From: JAHECW01 sp964641415
Lineage (GTDB): Bacteria > Acidobacteriota > Thermoanaerobaculia > Thermoanaerobaculales > Sulfomarinibacteraceae
Length of the DNA stretch: 64,000 nucleotides
Direction: 5' to 3'
NCBI GenBank assembly: GCA_964641415.1
Contig: CAZXMW010000011.1
Span: 22,934 to 86,933, forward strand
The notes beneath the pieces were generated by a model. The model was not told the origin of the DNA and made no database searches. It saw only the letters and a program-made list of their open reading frames with translations. This document shows positions 54,601-64,000 of the stretch, one piece after another (the stretch's first letter is position 1; each line of letters opens with the position of its first letter). The position numbers were made by a program, and so were the translations under genes.

Positions 54601-54721
54601 CGACCTCGGGCATGAAACCCAGCGGCAGCCGGTCGAGCGCCACCAGCCCGAGCACCACCGCGCAGGCCAGGATGGTCAGCATGGCGACCGGGCGGCGGAT
54701 GGCAAGCTCCGGGAGGGTCAC
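51617..54721 (-). CDS. RND-family efflux transporter, second subunit of a pair
   Basis: 1034 residues with the usual twelve-helix, two-loop plan. It begins MTLPELAIRRPVAMLTILAC. The proton relay reads GMLVDNAVVVMEN (a single Asp) and GVVVNNGIVMIEH (Asn instead of the AcrB Lys940), the pattern of SwrC-like and many non-proteobacterial RND proteins. ATG 54721 overlaps the previous RND gene by four bases. Its C-terminus reads ADRHNCQF because the frame runs into the A+T-rich repeat before stopping, suggesting that the repeat replaced the original end. The pair with the gene at 54718 suggests a mixed trimer as in MdtBC (inference). Confidence 0.92.
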   Translation of the reverse strand: MTLPELAIRRPVAMLTILACAVVLGLVALDRLPLGFMPEVAEPVLFVQVPFPNATPEQTERLVVRPLEEVLGSVKGITDMWSHCTADGGRIRLRFAWGHEMSLARAEVIERIDRVRRDLPATIGDITVGGNWSAAEEDAPVLEGRLSSKRDLSESYDLLERKIVRPLERIPGVASVSLDGVNPREVRINLRISDLEAHGIDVRDVSRAVSRSNFDLSAGVLRSAERRLSVRTVGAFASVEEIRSLPLRADGLSLGDVADIRYDEPPLEYGRHLDGNFAIGVTVSAEAGANAVAICDDVRRRVEEMNSDPELEGVTFLIWFDQGAEIRKTLRDLGFTGLFGALLASAVLFAFLRRHSMTLVSVLCIPFSLIVACGVIWAMDKTLNTLTLLGLIVGIGMLVDNAVVVMENIYRHQQRGLSRTEAALVGSREVSTAVIAATLTSVIVFLPMIFNKPSEMNIYLRELAITVCLTLLASLFVSQTLIPLATSTLIRSRSRGRARLMLWLEDRYQMLLGFFLRHRWLTPLIGIAVIASTWFPFSKIDKNFDTNESEIFVQVRYEFSEPLSLERKQAAITLVEDDLVPHRDELNAEHIYSFWSDRFSLTRLYMKEGFANEAAMAETRLLLRELLPELPGIELEVQDQSGWGWRRGGGNRIAFQLVGEDTGVLAELAEEAKQRLSEIPGLADAWTSSQSGGMELFVDLDRELAARYGIPLNQPAEVVSLTFRGRRLPRFRTPSGEREMRLTLDERATESVAQLHTLPVWTADGDKIPLASMASFRVEPGPDRIQRDNRRTSVWVGARYSDGTMNDYLPLVRSAMDSMDFPFGYSWTMSEWATRQREQSLEFLVNLLLALGLVFAVMASLFESVRQAVGLMVALPFALAGAFWALWATGTDFDQPAAIGLLLLIGVVVNNGIVMIEHINLYRRRGMDRTAAMLQGGRERLRPVLMTAITTLVGLVPIVVERPALAGVYYYSMAIVIMGGLVVSTFLTTLLLPTTAALSEDAFAAVGRLLSKLWRIFSRGSASPPKADRHNCQF

Positions 54722-57700
54722 GAGATCGCCTCGTCAGGCGCCCCGCCCCCGACCGCGCCTCCTGTTCGGTCCCCGGTTGGCCCGACTCGGACCCGGGACG
54801 GCACCACCAGGTAGACCGCAGGGATCACGACCAGAGTGAGCATCGTGCTCAGCAGCAGGCCGAACGAGACCGTGATCGCGAGCGGTGCGCGCAGCTCCGC
54901 GCCCTCGCCGAGGGCGAGCGCCATGGGCAACAGACCGAGCACCGTTGTCAGGGTGGTCATCAGGATCGGCCGCAGCCGCAGGTGGCCGCCCCGGATGACG
55001 GCGTCGAGCTTGGTCATCCCGGCACGGCGCAGCTGGTTGACGGTGTCGATCAGGACGATGGCGTTGTTGACCACGATACCGACCAGCATGACAACGCCGA
55101 TCAGAGCGATCACGCTGACCTCGGTACCGGTGGCCATCAGCCCGACGACGACGCCGACCAGGGCGAGAGGGACGGTGAAGATCACCACGAACGGGTGGAC
55201 CAGCGACTCGAAGGTCGCGGCCATCACCAGGTAGACGAGAAAGACCGCCAACGAAAGGGCGAAACGCAGACTTGCGAACGAGGTCTGCATCTCCTCGACC
55301 TGGCCGCCGAGCTCGGCGGCGACGCCGGGCGGCGGAGGGTCGGCGGCGAGCAGAGCCCGGATGTCCGAGATCGCGGCGCCGAGACCGCGGCCTTCCAGAT
55401 TGGCGCTGAGCACCGCGGCGCGCTGCTGCTGCACACGGTGGATCTCGGCCGGGCCGCGGTCGGCGCGGACCTCGGCCACGGTGAGCAGGCGCAGCTGGCG
55501 GCCGTCGGCGCCCGGGATCACCAGGTTGCGGACGTCTTCGACGGTCTGCCGGTGCCGCTCGGTGTTGCGGACCCGGATGTCGATCTGCCGGTCGGCCTCA
55601 CGGAACCGGGTCGGCACCACGCCGAGCACCCGGTCGCGCAGGGTCTCGGCCACGGTCCGCATGTCCAGCCCGAGGGACGCCAGCCGGTCGCGGTCGAAGA
55701 TCACCTGGAGCTCCGGGTTGCCCTCCTCGAGCGATGACCGGATGTCGACCAGCCCGGGGATCGCCGCCAGCTTGTCGGCGAGCACCGGCGTCCACTCCTC
55801 GAGCGCCGCCAGATCGTCCGAGAACAGAATCACCTCGATGGGTGTCTTGAGGCTGAAGTAGGTCGGTGTGCCGAAGGTGGTCTCGAGCTCGGGGATGGCG
55901 GCAAAGCCGGCCCGGAGCCGGTCGGCGACCCTGATCTGGGCGGCCTCGTCGCGGCGGTCGGCAAGCACCACGTTGAGCTGACCGTAATGCTCGGCGGTGG
56001 TACTCAGGCTCAGACCGCCGGACACCAGCCGGCTGCCGGCGGTCACGTAGACGACCTCGACCTCGGGGTCGTCCTCGACCGGCGCCGCCATCCGCCGCAA
56101 CACCCGGTCGGTGGCCTCCACCGGCGTGCCCTCCGGAAGGGTCGCCTCGAAGAAGAACTCGCCCTGTGAGATGTCCGGAATGAGCGAGGTCCGCAGCCTG
56201 CCGACCCCGGCCACCGCAACGGCGAAGACAATCGCCGCGGCGATGATGGTCGTCCATTTGCGGCGCAGCGCGGCGCCGAGCACGCTGTCATACAGTCGCG
56301 ACACGAAACCGAGGCTGCGCTCGGTCGCACGGCCTCCGGTGTCGACCGGGGATCGCCCGGCGCCGCCGCCGAGCGCGCTGAGCATGGGGATCAGAGTGAC
56401 CGCCACCACCAGCGACGCGAGCAGGCTCAGAGTGACGGTGATCGCCATGTCGCCGAACAGGGCGCCGGCGATGCCCTCGACGAAGGCTATGGGCAGAAAC
56501 ACGGCCACCGTTGTCAGGGTCGAAGCCGCCACGGCGCCGCCGACCTCGGTCGTCCCGGCGACCGCCGCCTCGGCCCGTCCGAGCCCTTCCTGGAGCTTGC
56601 GGTGGATGGACTCGAGCACCACGATGGCGTTGTCGACCAGCATCCCGATGCCCAGGGTGAGGCCACCGAGGCTCATGATGTTGAGCGACACCTCGAGCCG
56701 GTACATGGCCATGAACGCGAACAGCACCGACAGTGGGATGGCGGTGGCGATGATCAGCGTCGACCGGGCGTCGCGCAGGAAGGCGAAGAGCACCGCGATG
56801 GCGAGCATGCCGCCGACCACGGCCGTCAACCGGACCTCGACGAGCGCCTGCTCGATGAAGCGCGACTGGTCGAAGAGCACGGTCAGGTCGTAGCCCTCGG
56901 GCGCCAGCGTCGCGATCTCGGGCAGCGACTCGCGAACCAGCCTGGCGGTCGAAACGATGTTGGCGTCGCCCTCCTTGTAGATCGCGATCTCCACGACCTC
57001 GATGCCGCCGACCCTGATGATCTCCTCGCGCTCCCGCGCTCCCCAGCGGACGACGGCGACGTCGCGAACCCTGACCTGCGACGCACCCTCGGCGGACAGG
57101 ACCAGGCCGCCGATCTCCGCCACCGAGTCGTACTCGTTGACGGTCCGGATCAGAAACTGGGTGTCGGCGCCGCGCAGCGAGCCGCCGGGCAGGTTGATGT
57201 TGGAGGCCCCGACGACCTGCCGGATCCGCTCGAGGGGGATGCCGAGGGCGGCCAGGCGCTCCTGGTCGACCTCGACGTGGATCTCCTCCTCGAGCCCCCC
57301 CTTGATCCGTGCCGACGCCACGCCCCGCAGGCTCTCGAACGCCTGCTTGAGCCTGCGGTCGGCAATCCGCCGGGTCTCGGTGAGGTCGCCCGCGCCGCCG
57401 AACGCGATCCGCAGAATCGGGTCGAGAGAGGGGTCGAAGCGCAGAACCACCGGGTCCTCGGACTCTTCCGGGAGGATCAGCCGGTCGAGCTTCTCGCGGA
57501 CGTCGAGCAGCAGCAGGTCCATGTCGGCGCCCCAGTCGAACTCGAGGGTGACCTCGGAGATCCCGGGGCGCGACACCGAGTGGACGGTGCGCAGACCGCG
57601 CAGCACGCCGACCACCTCCTCGACCGGCCGGGTGATCAGGTTCTCGACCTCGGCCGGAGCGGTGTCCGGGAAATCGGTCTGGACGGTGAGCGACGGATAC

Positions 57701-57825
57701 GAGATGTCGGGCAGCAGGTCGAGTGGCAGCCGGTTGTAGCCGACGATCCCGAAGGCGGCGAGCGCCAGAGCGCTCATGGTCACCGTCACTCGGCGGCGTA
57801 CGGCGAACGCGACCAGGGCCCGCAT
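54718..57825 (-). CDS. RND-family efflux transporter, first subunit of a pair
   Basis: 1035 residues, begins MRALVAFAVRRRVTVTMSAL. The relay region is GMLVDNAIVVLES and GIVVNNAIVLIDTVNQ, again one Asp and no Lys. Pore-domain motif LPLDLLPDISYPSLTVQT is typical. The gene starts within the stop codon of the MFP gene (TGATG) and overlaps the next RND gene by four bases. The two RND proteins differ enough in sequence to be old paralogues rather than a fresh duplication. Substrate unknown. Confidence 0.93.
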   Translation of the reverse strand: MRALVAFAVRRRVTVTMSALALAAFGIVGYNRLPLDLLPDISYPSLTVQTDFPDTAPAEVENLITRPVEEVVGVLRGLRTVHSVSRPGISEVTLEFDWGADMDLLLLDVREKLDRLILPEESEDPVVLRFDPSLDPILRIAFGGAGDLTETRRIADRRLKQAFESLRGVASARIKGGLEEEIHVEVDQERLAALGIPLERIRQVVGASNINLPGGSLRGADTQFLIRTVNEYDSVAEIGGLVLSAEGASQVRVRDVAVVRWGAREREEIIRVGGIEVVEIAIYKEGDANIVSTARLVRESLPEIATLAPEGYDLTVLFDQSRFIEQALVEVRLTAVVGGMLAIAVLFAFLRDARSTLIIATAIPLSVLFAFMAMYRLEVSLNIMSLGGLTLGIGMLVDNAIVVLESIHRKLQEGLGRAEAAVAGTTEVGGAVAASTLTTVAVFLPIAFVEGIAGALFGDMAITVTLSLLASLVVAVTLIPMLSALGGGAGRSPVDTGGRATERSLGFVSRLYDSVLGAALRRKWTTIIAAAIVFAVAVAGVGRLRTSLIPDISQGEFFFEATLPEGTPVEATDRVLRRMAAPVEDDPEVEVVYVTAGSRLVSGGLSLSTTAEHYGQLNVVLADRRDEAAQIRVADRLRAGFAAIPELETTFGTPTYFSLKTPIEVILFSDDLAALEEWTPVLADKLAAIPGLVDIRSSLEEGNPELQVIFDRDRLASLGLDMRTVAETLRDRVLGVVPTRFREADRQIDIRVRNTERHRQTVEDVRNLVIPGADGRQLRLLTVAEVRADRGPAEIHRVQQQRAAVLSANLEGRGLGAAISDIRALLAADPPPPGVAAELGGQVEEMQTSFASLRFALSLAVFLVYLVMAATFESLVHPFVVIFTVPLALVGVVVGLMATGTEVSVIALIGVVMLVGIVVNNAIVLIDTVNQLRRAGMTKLDAVIRGGHLRLRPILMTTLTTVLGLLPMALALGEGAELRAPLAITVSFGLLLSTMLTLVVIPAVYLVVPSRVRVGPTGDRTGGAVGGGAPDEAIS

Positions 57826-58985
57826 CAGGCGTCCGCGGCGGCGTCGATCGGATCCGTGTCGAGCTCGAGCGCCTCGAGGACGGTCACCGGCTGACCGTCA
57901 CGCAGGGCCCGCTGGCCCTGGACCACCACCATCTCACCGGGCTCGAGGCCGGCGATGATCTCAGCGCGGTCGTCGTCTTCGATGCCGACTTCGACCTGCC
58001 GCCGACAGGCGACGTCGCCGGCGACCACGTAGACCGCCTGTTCGCCCCGCTCGCTGACCACCGCGATCCGGGGCACGAGCAGGCTGTCGGTGCGGCGGTC
58101 GGTGACGATGGAGACCTCGACGAAGTCGCCCGGCCTGGTCGTCGGCGGGTATTCGGTGACCTCGACAGTGACCTTGATGGTGCCGCTCTCCGGGTCGACG
58201 ACGGGGCTGACCAGGTCGATCCGTCCGGTCAGCCGGTCGCCCGTGGAGGAAACCACGAGGCCGACCGGTTGATCCGGCCGGATGCTCCGGAACTCCCTGG
58301 CCGGGACGAAGACCCGCGCCAGCAGCCGGTGCGTGTCGGCGAGCGAGAACAGCGAGGTTCCATTGGCGACGGTGCGGCCTGGATCGACGTAGCGGGTGAC
58401 CACCCGGCCGTCGAACGGCGCCCGCACGGTGGTGTAGCCGAGCTCGAGCTCGGCCAGCTCGAGGGCGGCCTCGGCGGAGGCGGTCTCGGTGCGAATCGTG
58501 TCGAAGTCCTCGGCCGAGCTCAACCCCTGGGCGAAGATCTTCTCGGCGCGGGCGAGCCGAGCCCGCTGTTTCTCGAGGTCGACCCGGGCCATGGTCGCCC
58601 GGTGGCGGAACTCGGCGTCCTCGATGTGAAGTAGGATATCGCCCCGGCGGACCCGATCCCCCTCCTCGGCAACGATGCGCTCGATGACGCCGGCAACCCG
58701 AGCCAGGATGTCGGCGCTCTTGTTCGGGTCGAGCGAGGCGGTGGCGCGAGAGTAGGTGGCGATGTCGCCGTGCGCCGCTTCCTCGACGGCGACCGACATG
58801 GTCGGCAGCGGCGGCCGGTCGGCGCCTGGACCTCCGGCACGTCCGGGACCGCCGGGCTTCGCCGGCCTGTCGCCGCCGCCACAGCCGACGATCAGAATCA
58901 ACGTGATCGAGACGAAAAGCGCCCTCTCACCAATGCTCCGGAAGGCCGCGGCAAGACGGTGCAGCGGCATGCATCGATCGGTCAT
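57825..58985 (-). CDS. RND efflux membrane fusion lipoprotein
   Basis: 386 residues. Signal peptide ending in the lipobox-like IVGC, then a Gly/Pro-rich linker (GGPGRAGGPG), split lipoyl domain halves (ADILARVAGVIERIV and GYTTVRAPFDGRVV), a helical hairpin, and barrel and membrane-proximal domains. It is the periplasmic adaptor for the two RND subunits that follow. No outer-membrane channel is in this operon, so it must borrow one, perhaps that encoded at 17168. Start chosen at ATG 58985 with GGTGGGG upstream; an in-frame GTG at 58997 is possible. Confidence 0.92.
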   Translation of the reverse strand: MTDRCMPLHRLAAAFRSIGERALFVSITLILIVGCGGGDRPAKPGGPGRAGGPGADRPPLPTMSVAVEEAAHGDIATYSRATASLDPNKSADILARVAGVIERIVAEEGDRVRRGDILLHIEDAEFRHRATMARVDLEKQRARLARAEKIFAQGLSSAEDFDTIRTETASAEAALELAELELGYTTVRAPFDGRVVTRYVDPGRTVANGTSLFSLADTHRLLARVFVPAREFRSIRPDQPVGLVVSSTGDRLTGRIDLVSPVVDPESGTIKVTVEVTEYPPTTRPGDFVEVSIVTDRRTDSLLVPRIAVVSERGEQAVYVVAGDVACRRQVEVGIEDDDRAEIIAGLEPGEMVVVQGQRALRDGQPVTVLEALELDTDPIDAAADA

Positions 58986-59108
58986 GAGTGTCCCCACCTT
59001 CAGATTTGCGGGTGGTCGGCCCGCCGGGCTCCGGAAGCATCAACAACGATGTACGATCGCTCGATTCCACGACCGGCCGGCGCGACGGAGGGTCGAACGA
59101 CGGACGGG

Positions 59109-59522
59109 TCAGTCGAACAGATCTACGGAATCGCCGTCCTCGGGTTCGTCGATCAGCGGCGGCAGATCGTGGTCGAGGTCGAGATCGACCCCGTCGTCGA
59201 GGTCGACCGGGTCCTCGGGGAGCGGCTTCGGTTTGGCGCGAAACGCCGGAGGCGCGGCCGCCGGCCTCGGCTGGAACGCCTGGCGGACCTCCTCATAGGC
59301 CGAGCCCAGCTCGGGAATCAGCGACAGCTCCTCGGTGGCGAGCTCGCGCAGCTTGACCTCGACGATGTCGCGACGGTACTCCAGGATCCTGCCCTTCATG
59401 AAGTTGAACAGGTAGACCGTCGACGGTCTGCCCGTGCTCAGAGCGTCGTCCCGCACCACCGGGCTGCCCTTGGCGCCGGCCTCGAGGAATCCGAACCACA
59501 GCTTCGGCTTTTTCGTCGGCAC
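59109..59522 (-). CDS. Conserved-looking protein of unknown function
   Basis: 137 residues. The first 65 are well ordered: KKPKLWFGFLEAGAKGSPVV, then RPSTVYLFNFMKGRILEY and a helix. The remaining half is Pro-rich and ends in a strongly acidic tail (DLDDGVDLDLDHDLPP). No signal peptide, no metal motif. I recall similar N-terminal sequences in proteobacterial proteins of unknown function but cannot name a family. GTG 59522 with GGAGG five bases upstream is preferred over upstream in-frame codons. It lies upstream of the efflux operon in the same direction, 123 bases away. Confidence 0.7.
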   Translation of the reverse strand: MPTKKPKLWFGFLEAGAKGSPVVRDDALSTGRPSTVYLFNFMKGRILEYRRDIVEVKLRELATEELSLIPELGSAYEEVRQAFQPRPAAAPPAFRAKPKPLPEDPVDLDDGVDLDLDHDLPPLIDEPEDGDSVDLFD

Positions 59523-59637
59523 GTCGACCTCCGCGTTCGCGACCTCAGTCGCATATGCCACATTCCGGCGAGAAGAATCAAGAGGTCGGGGCAAAAAAAG
59601 TCCGCACAGCGGCGGCGCCGCCGCGGGCGATCTGCGC

Positions 59638-59643
59638 TAACCT
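59638..59643 (+). promoter_or_regulatory. -10 box for leaderless PGPGW-family gene
   Basis: TAACCT ends eight bases before ATG 59652; no Shine-Dalgarno sequence. Confidence 0.35.
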
Positions 59644-59651
59644 GTCAGTCT

Positions 59652-60083
59652 ATGACCGTCCTGATCGGGTGGATTGCGGAGCACCGGGTCTTGTTCCAGA
59701 CGCTCGGAGCGGCCTCGATCGCCATGTTCGTGCTGTCCTTGGTGGTCTTTCCGCTGGTGGTCGTCCATCTTCCGACCGACTACTTCGTGCGATCGCAGCG
59801 CGCGCCGGCGAGCCAGAGGCGGCGCTACCCGGTCGTGTGGGCCGTGCTGTCGGTGGCCAAGAACCTGACCGGCGCCGGGCTCATCCTCGCCGGCGTCGCC
59901 ATGCTCGTGCTGCCCGGCCAGGGTCTGCTGACCATCCTCATGGGCCTCGCCCTGACCAACTTCCCGGGTAAGTTCGGCCTCGAACGGCGGCTGGTCCGGA
60001 TGCCCAGGATCGCGCGCGCGCTCAACCGGATCCGGCGCTCCGCCGGGAGACCCGCGCTCGAGATCCCGCGTGAGCGGGAGTGA
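59652..60083 (+). CDS. Small membrane protein, PGPGW family
   Basis: 143 residues. Two membrane regions: a first helix (about 18-38) and a hairpin (VAKNLTGAGLILAGVAMLVL then LLTILMGLALTNFPGK) around VLPGQGLL, the counterpart of the PGPGW motif of this family. The C-terminal tail is strongly basic. Role unknown; family members are widespread small inner-membrane proteins. It is read divergently from the gene at 59109 and convergently with the tricorn gene. Confidence 0.8.
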   Translation: MTVLIGWIAEHRVLFQTLGAASIAMFVLSLVVFPLVVVHLPTDYFVRSQRAPASQRRRYPVVWAVLSVAKNLTGAGLILAGVAMLVLPGQGLLTILMGLALTNFPGKFGLERRLVRMPRIARALNRIRRSAGRPALEIPRERE

Positions 60084-60132
60084 CGTCTCCTGCACGATCG
60101 GACATCTGGATCGCGTCTGATTCGGACCCCCA

Positions 60133-60155
60133 CCCCGGAGTTTCGGCCTCCGGGG
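60133..60155. terminator. Terminator-like hairpin between convergent genes
   Basis: CCCCGGA (60133-60139) pairs perfectly with TCCGGGG (60149-60155), nine-base loop, in the 97-base gap between the PGPGW gene and the tricorn gene. No T-tract follows. Confidence 0.4.
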
Positions 60156-60180
60156 CGAGGTTGTGGGAACCGGTACGAGA

Positions 60181-63492
<3,312 letters not shown>

Positions 63493-63623
63493 CGGGTGAA
63501 CCTCCTCAATGGTGCGAAGAACGCCGCCGGTGTCGTGTTGCTTCCGGCCACCCACCAGTGACGCTCGGAAGTGTCTACGGTTTCGACGCCGGTTGGTTGC
63601 TCACCTCCGACCCTCCTCCGCAC

Positions 63624-63692
63624 GACCGCGCTGCTCGGACGACGCTGGGCCGCGCTCGCCGGCAGGCGAGGGCGGACCGGAAGGCCGGTGAC
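63624..63692 (-). repeat. Interspersed repeat family B, copy 3
   Basis: In reverse orientation it reads CCTTCCGG, CCGCCCTCGCC, GCGGCCCAGCGTCGTCCG and GCAGCGCGG, matching the copies at 9464-9527 and 42270-42335, more diverged. Island 5 lies 10 bases away, as island 2 lies near copy 1. Confidence 0.5.
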
Positions 63693-63702
63693 GCAGGACC
63701 GT

Positions 63703-63775
63703 TGCCGTAGCCGTATCCGTTTCCGTGACCGTATCCGTTTCCGTTTCCGTGACCGCATCCGTTTCCGGATCCGCC
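63703..63775. repeat. Hexanucleotide island 5
   Basis: Twelve or so CCGNNN units (CCGTAG, CCGTAT, CCGTTT, CCGTGA and others), inverse strand of the CGGNNN islands. Runs CCGTTT-CCGTTT and CCGTGA-CCGTAT repeat in blocks. Confidence 0.8.
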
Positions 63776-63913
63776 TGCCACGGCGGAGCTGAAAGCGAAG
63801 CCGGTGACCGCTCCCGATCGCGACGACAGCGAAACAGGCCCGCCTCGATCCCCGCGACGGGCGCGCCGAAGCGACCGCCGCCCTCCAGGGCCGGAACGGG
63901 CGCGTGGGGACGG

Positions 63914-63979
63914 ACGTGCCGTCTTGAACATTGTGCCGAGCGCCTTCCGGCTCACATCGCGCTCCTCACAATGTTCAAG
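63914..63979 (-). repeat. Interspersed repeat family C, copy 2, with 13-bp inverted repeat
   Basis: 63914-63951 is the reverse complement of the core at 46933-46972. In this copy CTTGAACATTGTG (63923-63935) pairs perfectly with CACAATGTTCAAG (63967-63979) around a 31-base loop, a MITE-like palindrome. Confidence 0.65.
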
Positions 63980-64000
63980 GGGGCACTCGCCGAGCCCAGT

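Larger units (their letters stand above)
63493..64000. other. Gene-free end of the window with repeat copies
   Basis: No credible gene in 508 bases. It includes the upstream region of the tricorn gene, repeat family B copy 3 (63624-63692), hexanucleotide island 5 (63703-63775) and repeat family C copy 2 with a 13-bp inverted repeat (63914-63979). The open frames here are low-complexity Gly, Tyr and Arg repeats caused by the island. Confidence 0.75.

Overview
The window is a 64 kb, G+C-rich (by eye about two thirds or more) stretch of a Gram-negative bacterial chromosome with 41 genes packed on both strands. I see no rRNA or tRNA gene, phage, insertion sequence or CRISPR array. Outer-membrane proteins, lipoprotein efflux subunits and RND pumps show a two-membrane envelope. 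Several features point to Acidobacteriota, perhaps near Thermoanaerobaculia: a Ser/Thr kinase with TolB-like and TPR parts, a bacterial tricorn protease, a large BNR/VPS10-type protein, and a secreted protease ending in a DGFESGD-type tail. That placement is inference from gene content, not from a marker gene.

Layout. 1-5.3 kb: a truncated reverse gene, a cNMP-binding/DUF4388 regulator, then an overlapping PDZ-containing histidine kinase and NtrC-type activator. 5.6-9.5 kb: mnmA, a zinc-ribbon protein, a SMUG1-type uracil-DNA glycosylase, an ECF sigma factor and a divergent rubrerythrin-like protein, which together look like a small stress and repair cluster. 9.5-17 kb: gamma-glutamyltransferase, a dynamin-like GTPase and a secreted BNR-repeat protein. 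17.2-25 kb: a complete MFP-RND-OMF efflux operon (reverse), NhaA and a STAS-domain protein. 25.2-31.8 kb: a probable three-gene reverse operon (66-residue secreted peptide, propeller-like secreted protein, 1032-residue multi-Ig-like protein), a TerB-like/trypsin fusion and an outer-membrane barrel. 31.9-42.2 kb: Ser/Thr kinase, a secreted calcium-repeat protein, a radical SAM protein, a secreted trypsin-like protease and a GT-C-like membrane protein. 42.3-51.5 kb: a GT4 glycosyltransferase with a TVP38-type protein, the larB-larC-larE nickel-pincer cofactor operon, mgtE, a tryptophanase and an M23 peptidase. 51.6-64 kb: a second efflux operon (one MFP, two RND subunits, no outer-membrane partner), two small proteins and the tricorn protease.

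Three themes run across the window. (1) Dispersed intergenic repeats of several kinds: G+C-rich hexanucleotide islands at five places, A+T-rich heptanucleotide inverted repeats at two, and at least two short interspersed repeat families. (2) Many genes have a TANNNT -10 hexamer only 6 to 8 bases before the start codon and no Shine-Dalgarno sequence, which predicts leaderless mRNAs; others have clear Shine-Dalgarno sequences and TTGACA-type promoters. (3) A strong investment in secreted and envelope proteins, many of unknown role. The best candidates for new biology are the peptide/propeller/Ig-like operon, the nickel-pincer operon whose LarC lacks its C-terminal domain, the TerB-trypsin fusion, and the repeat families.
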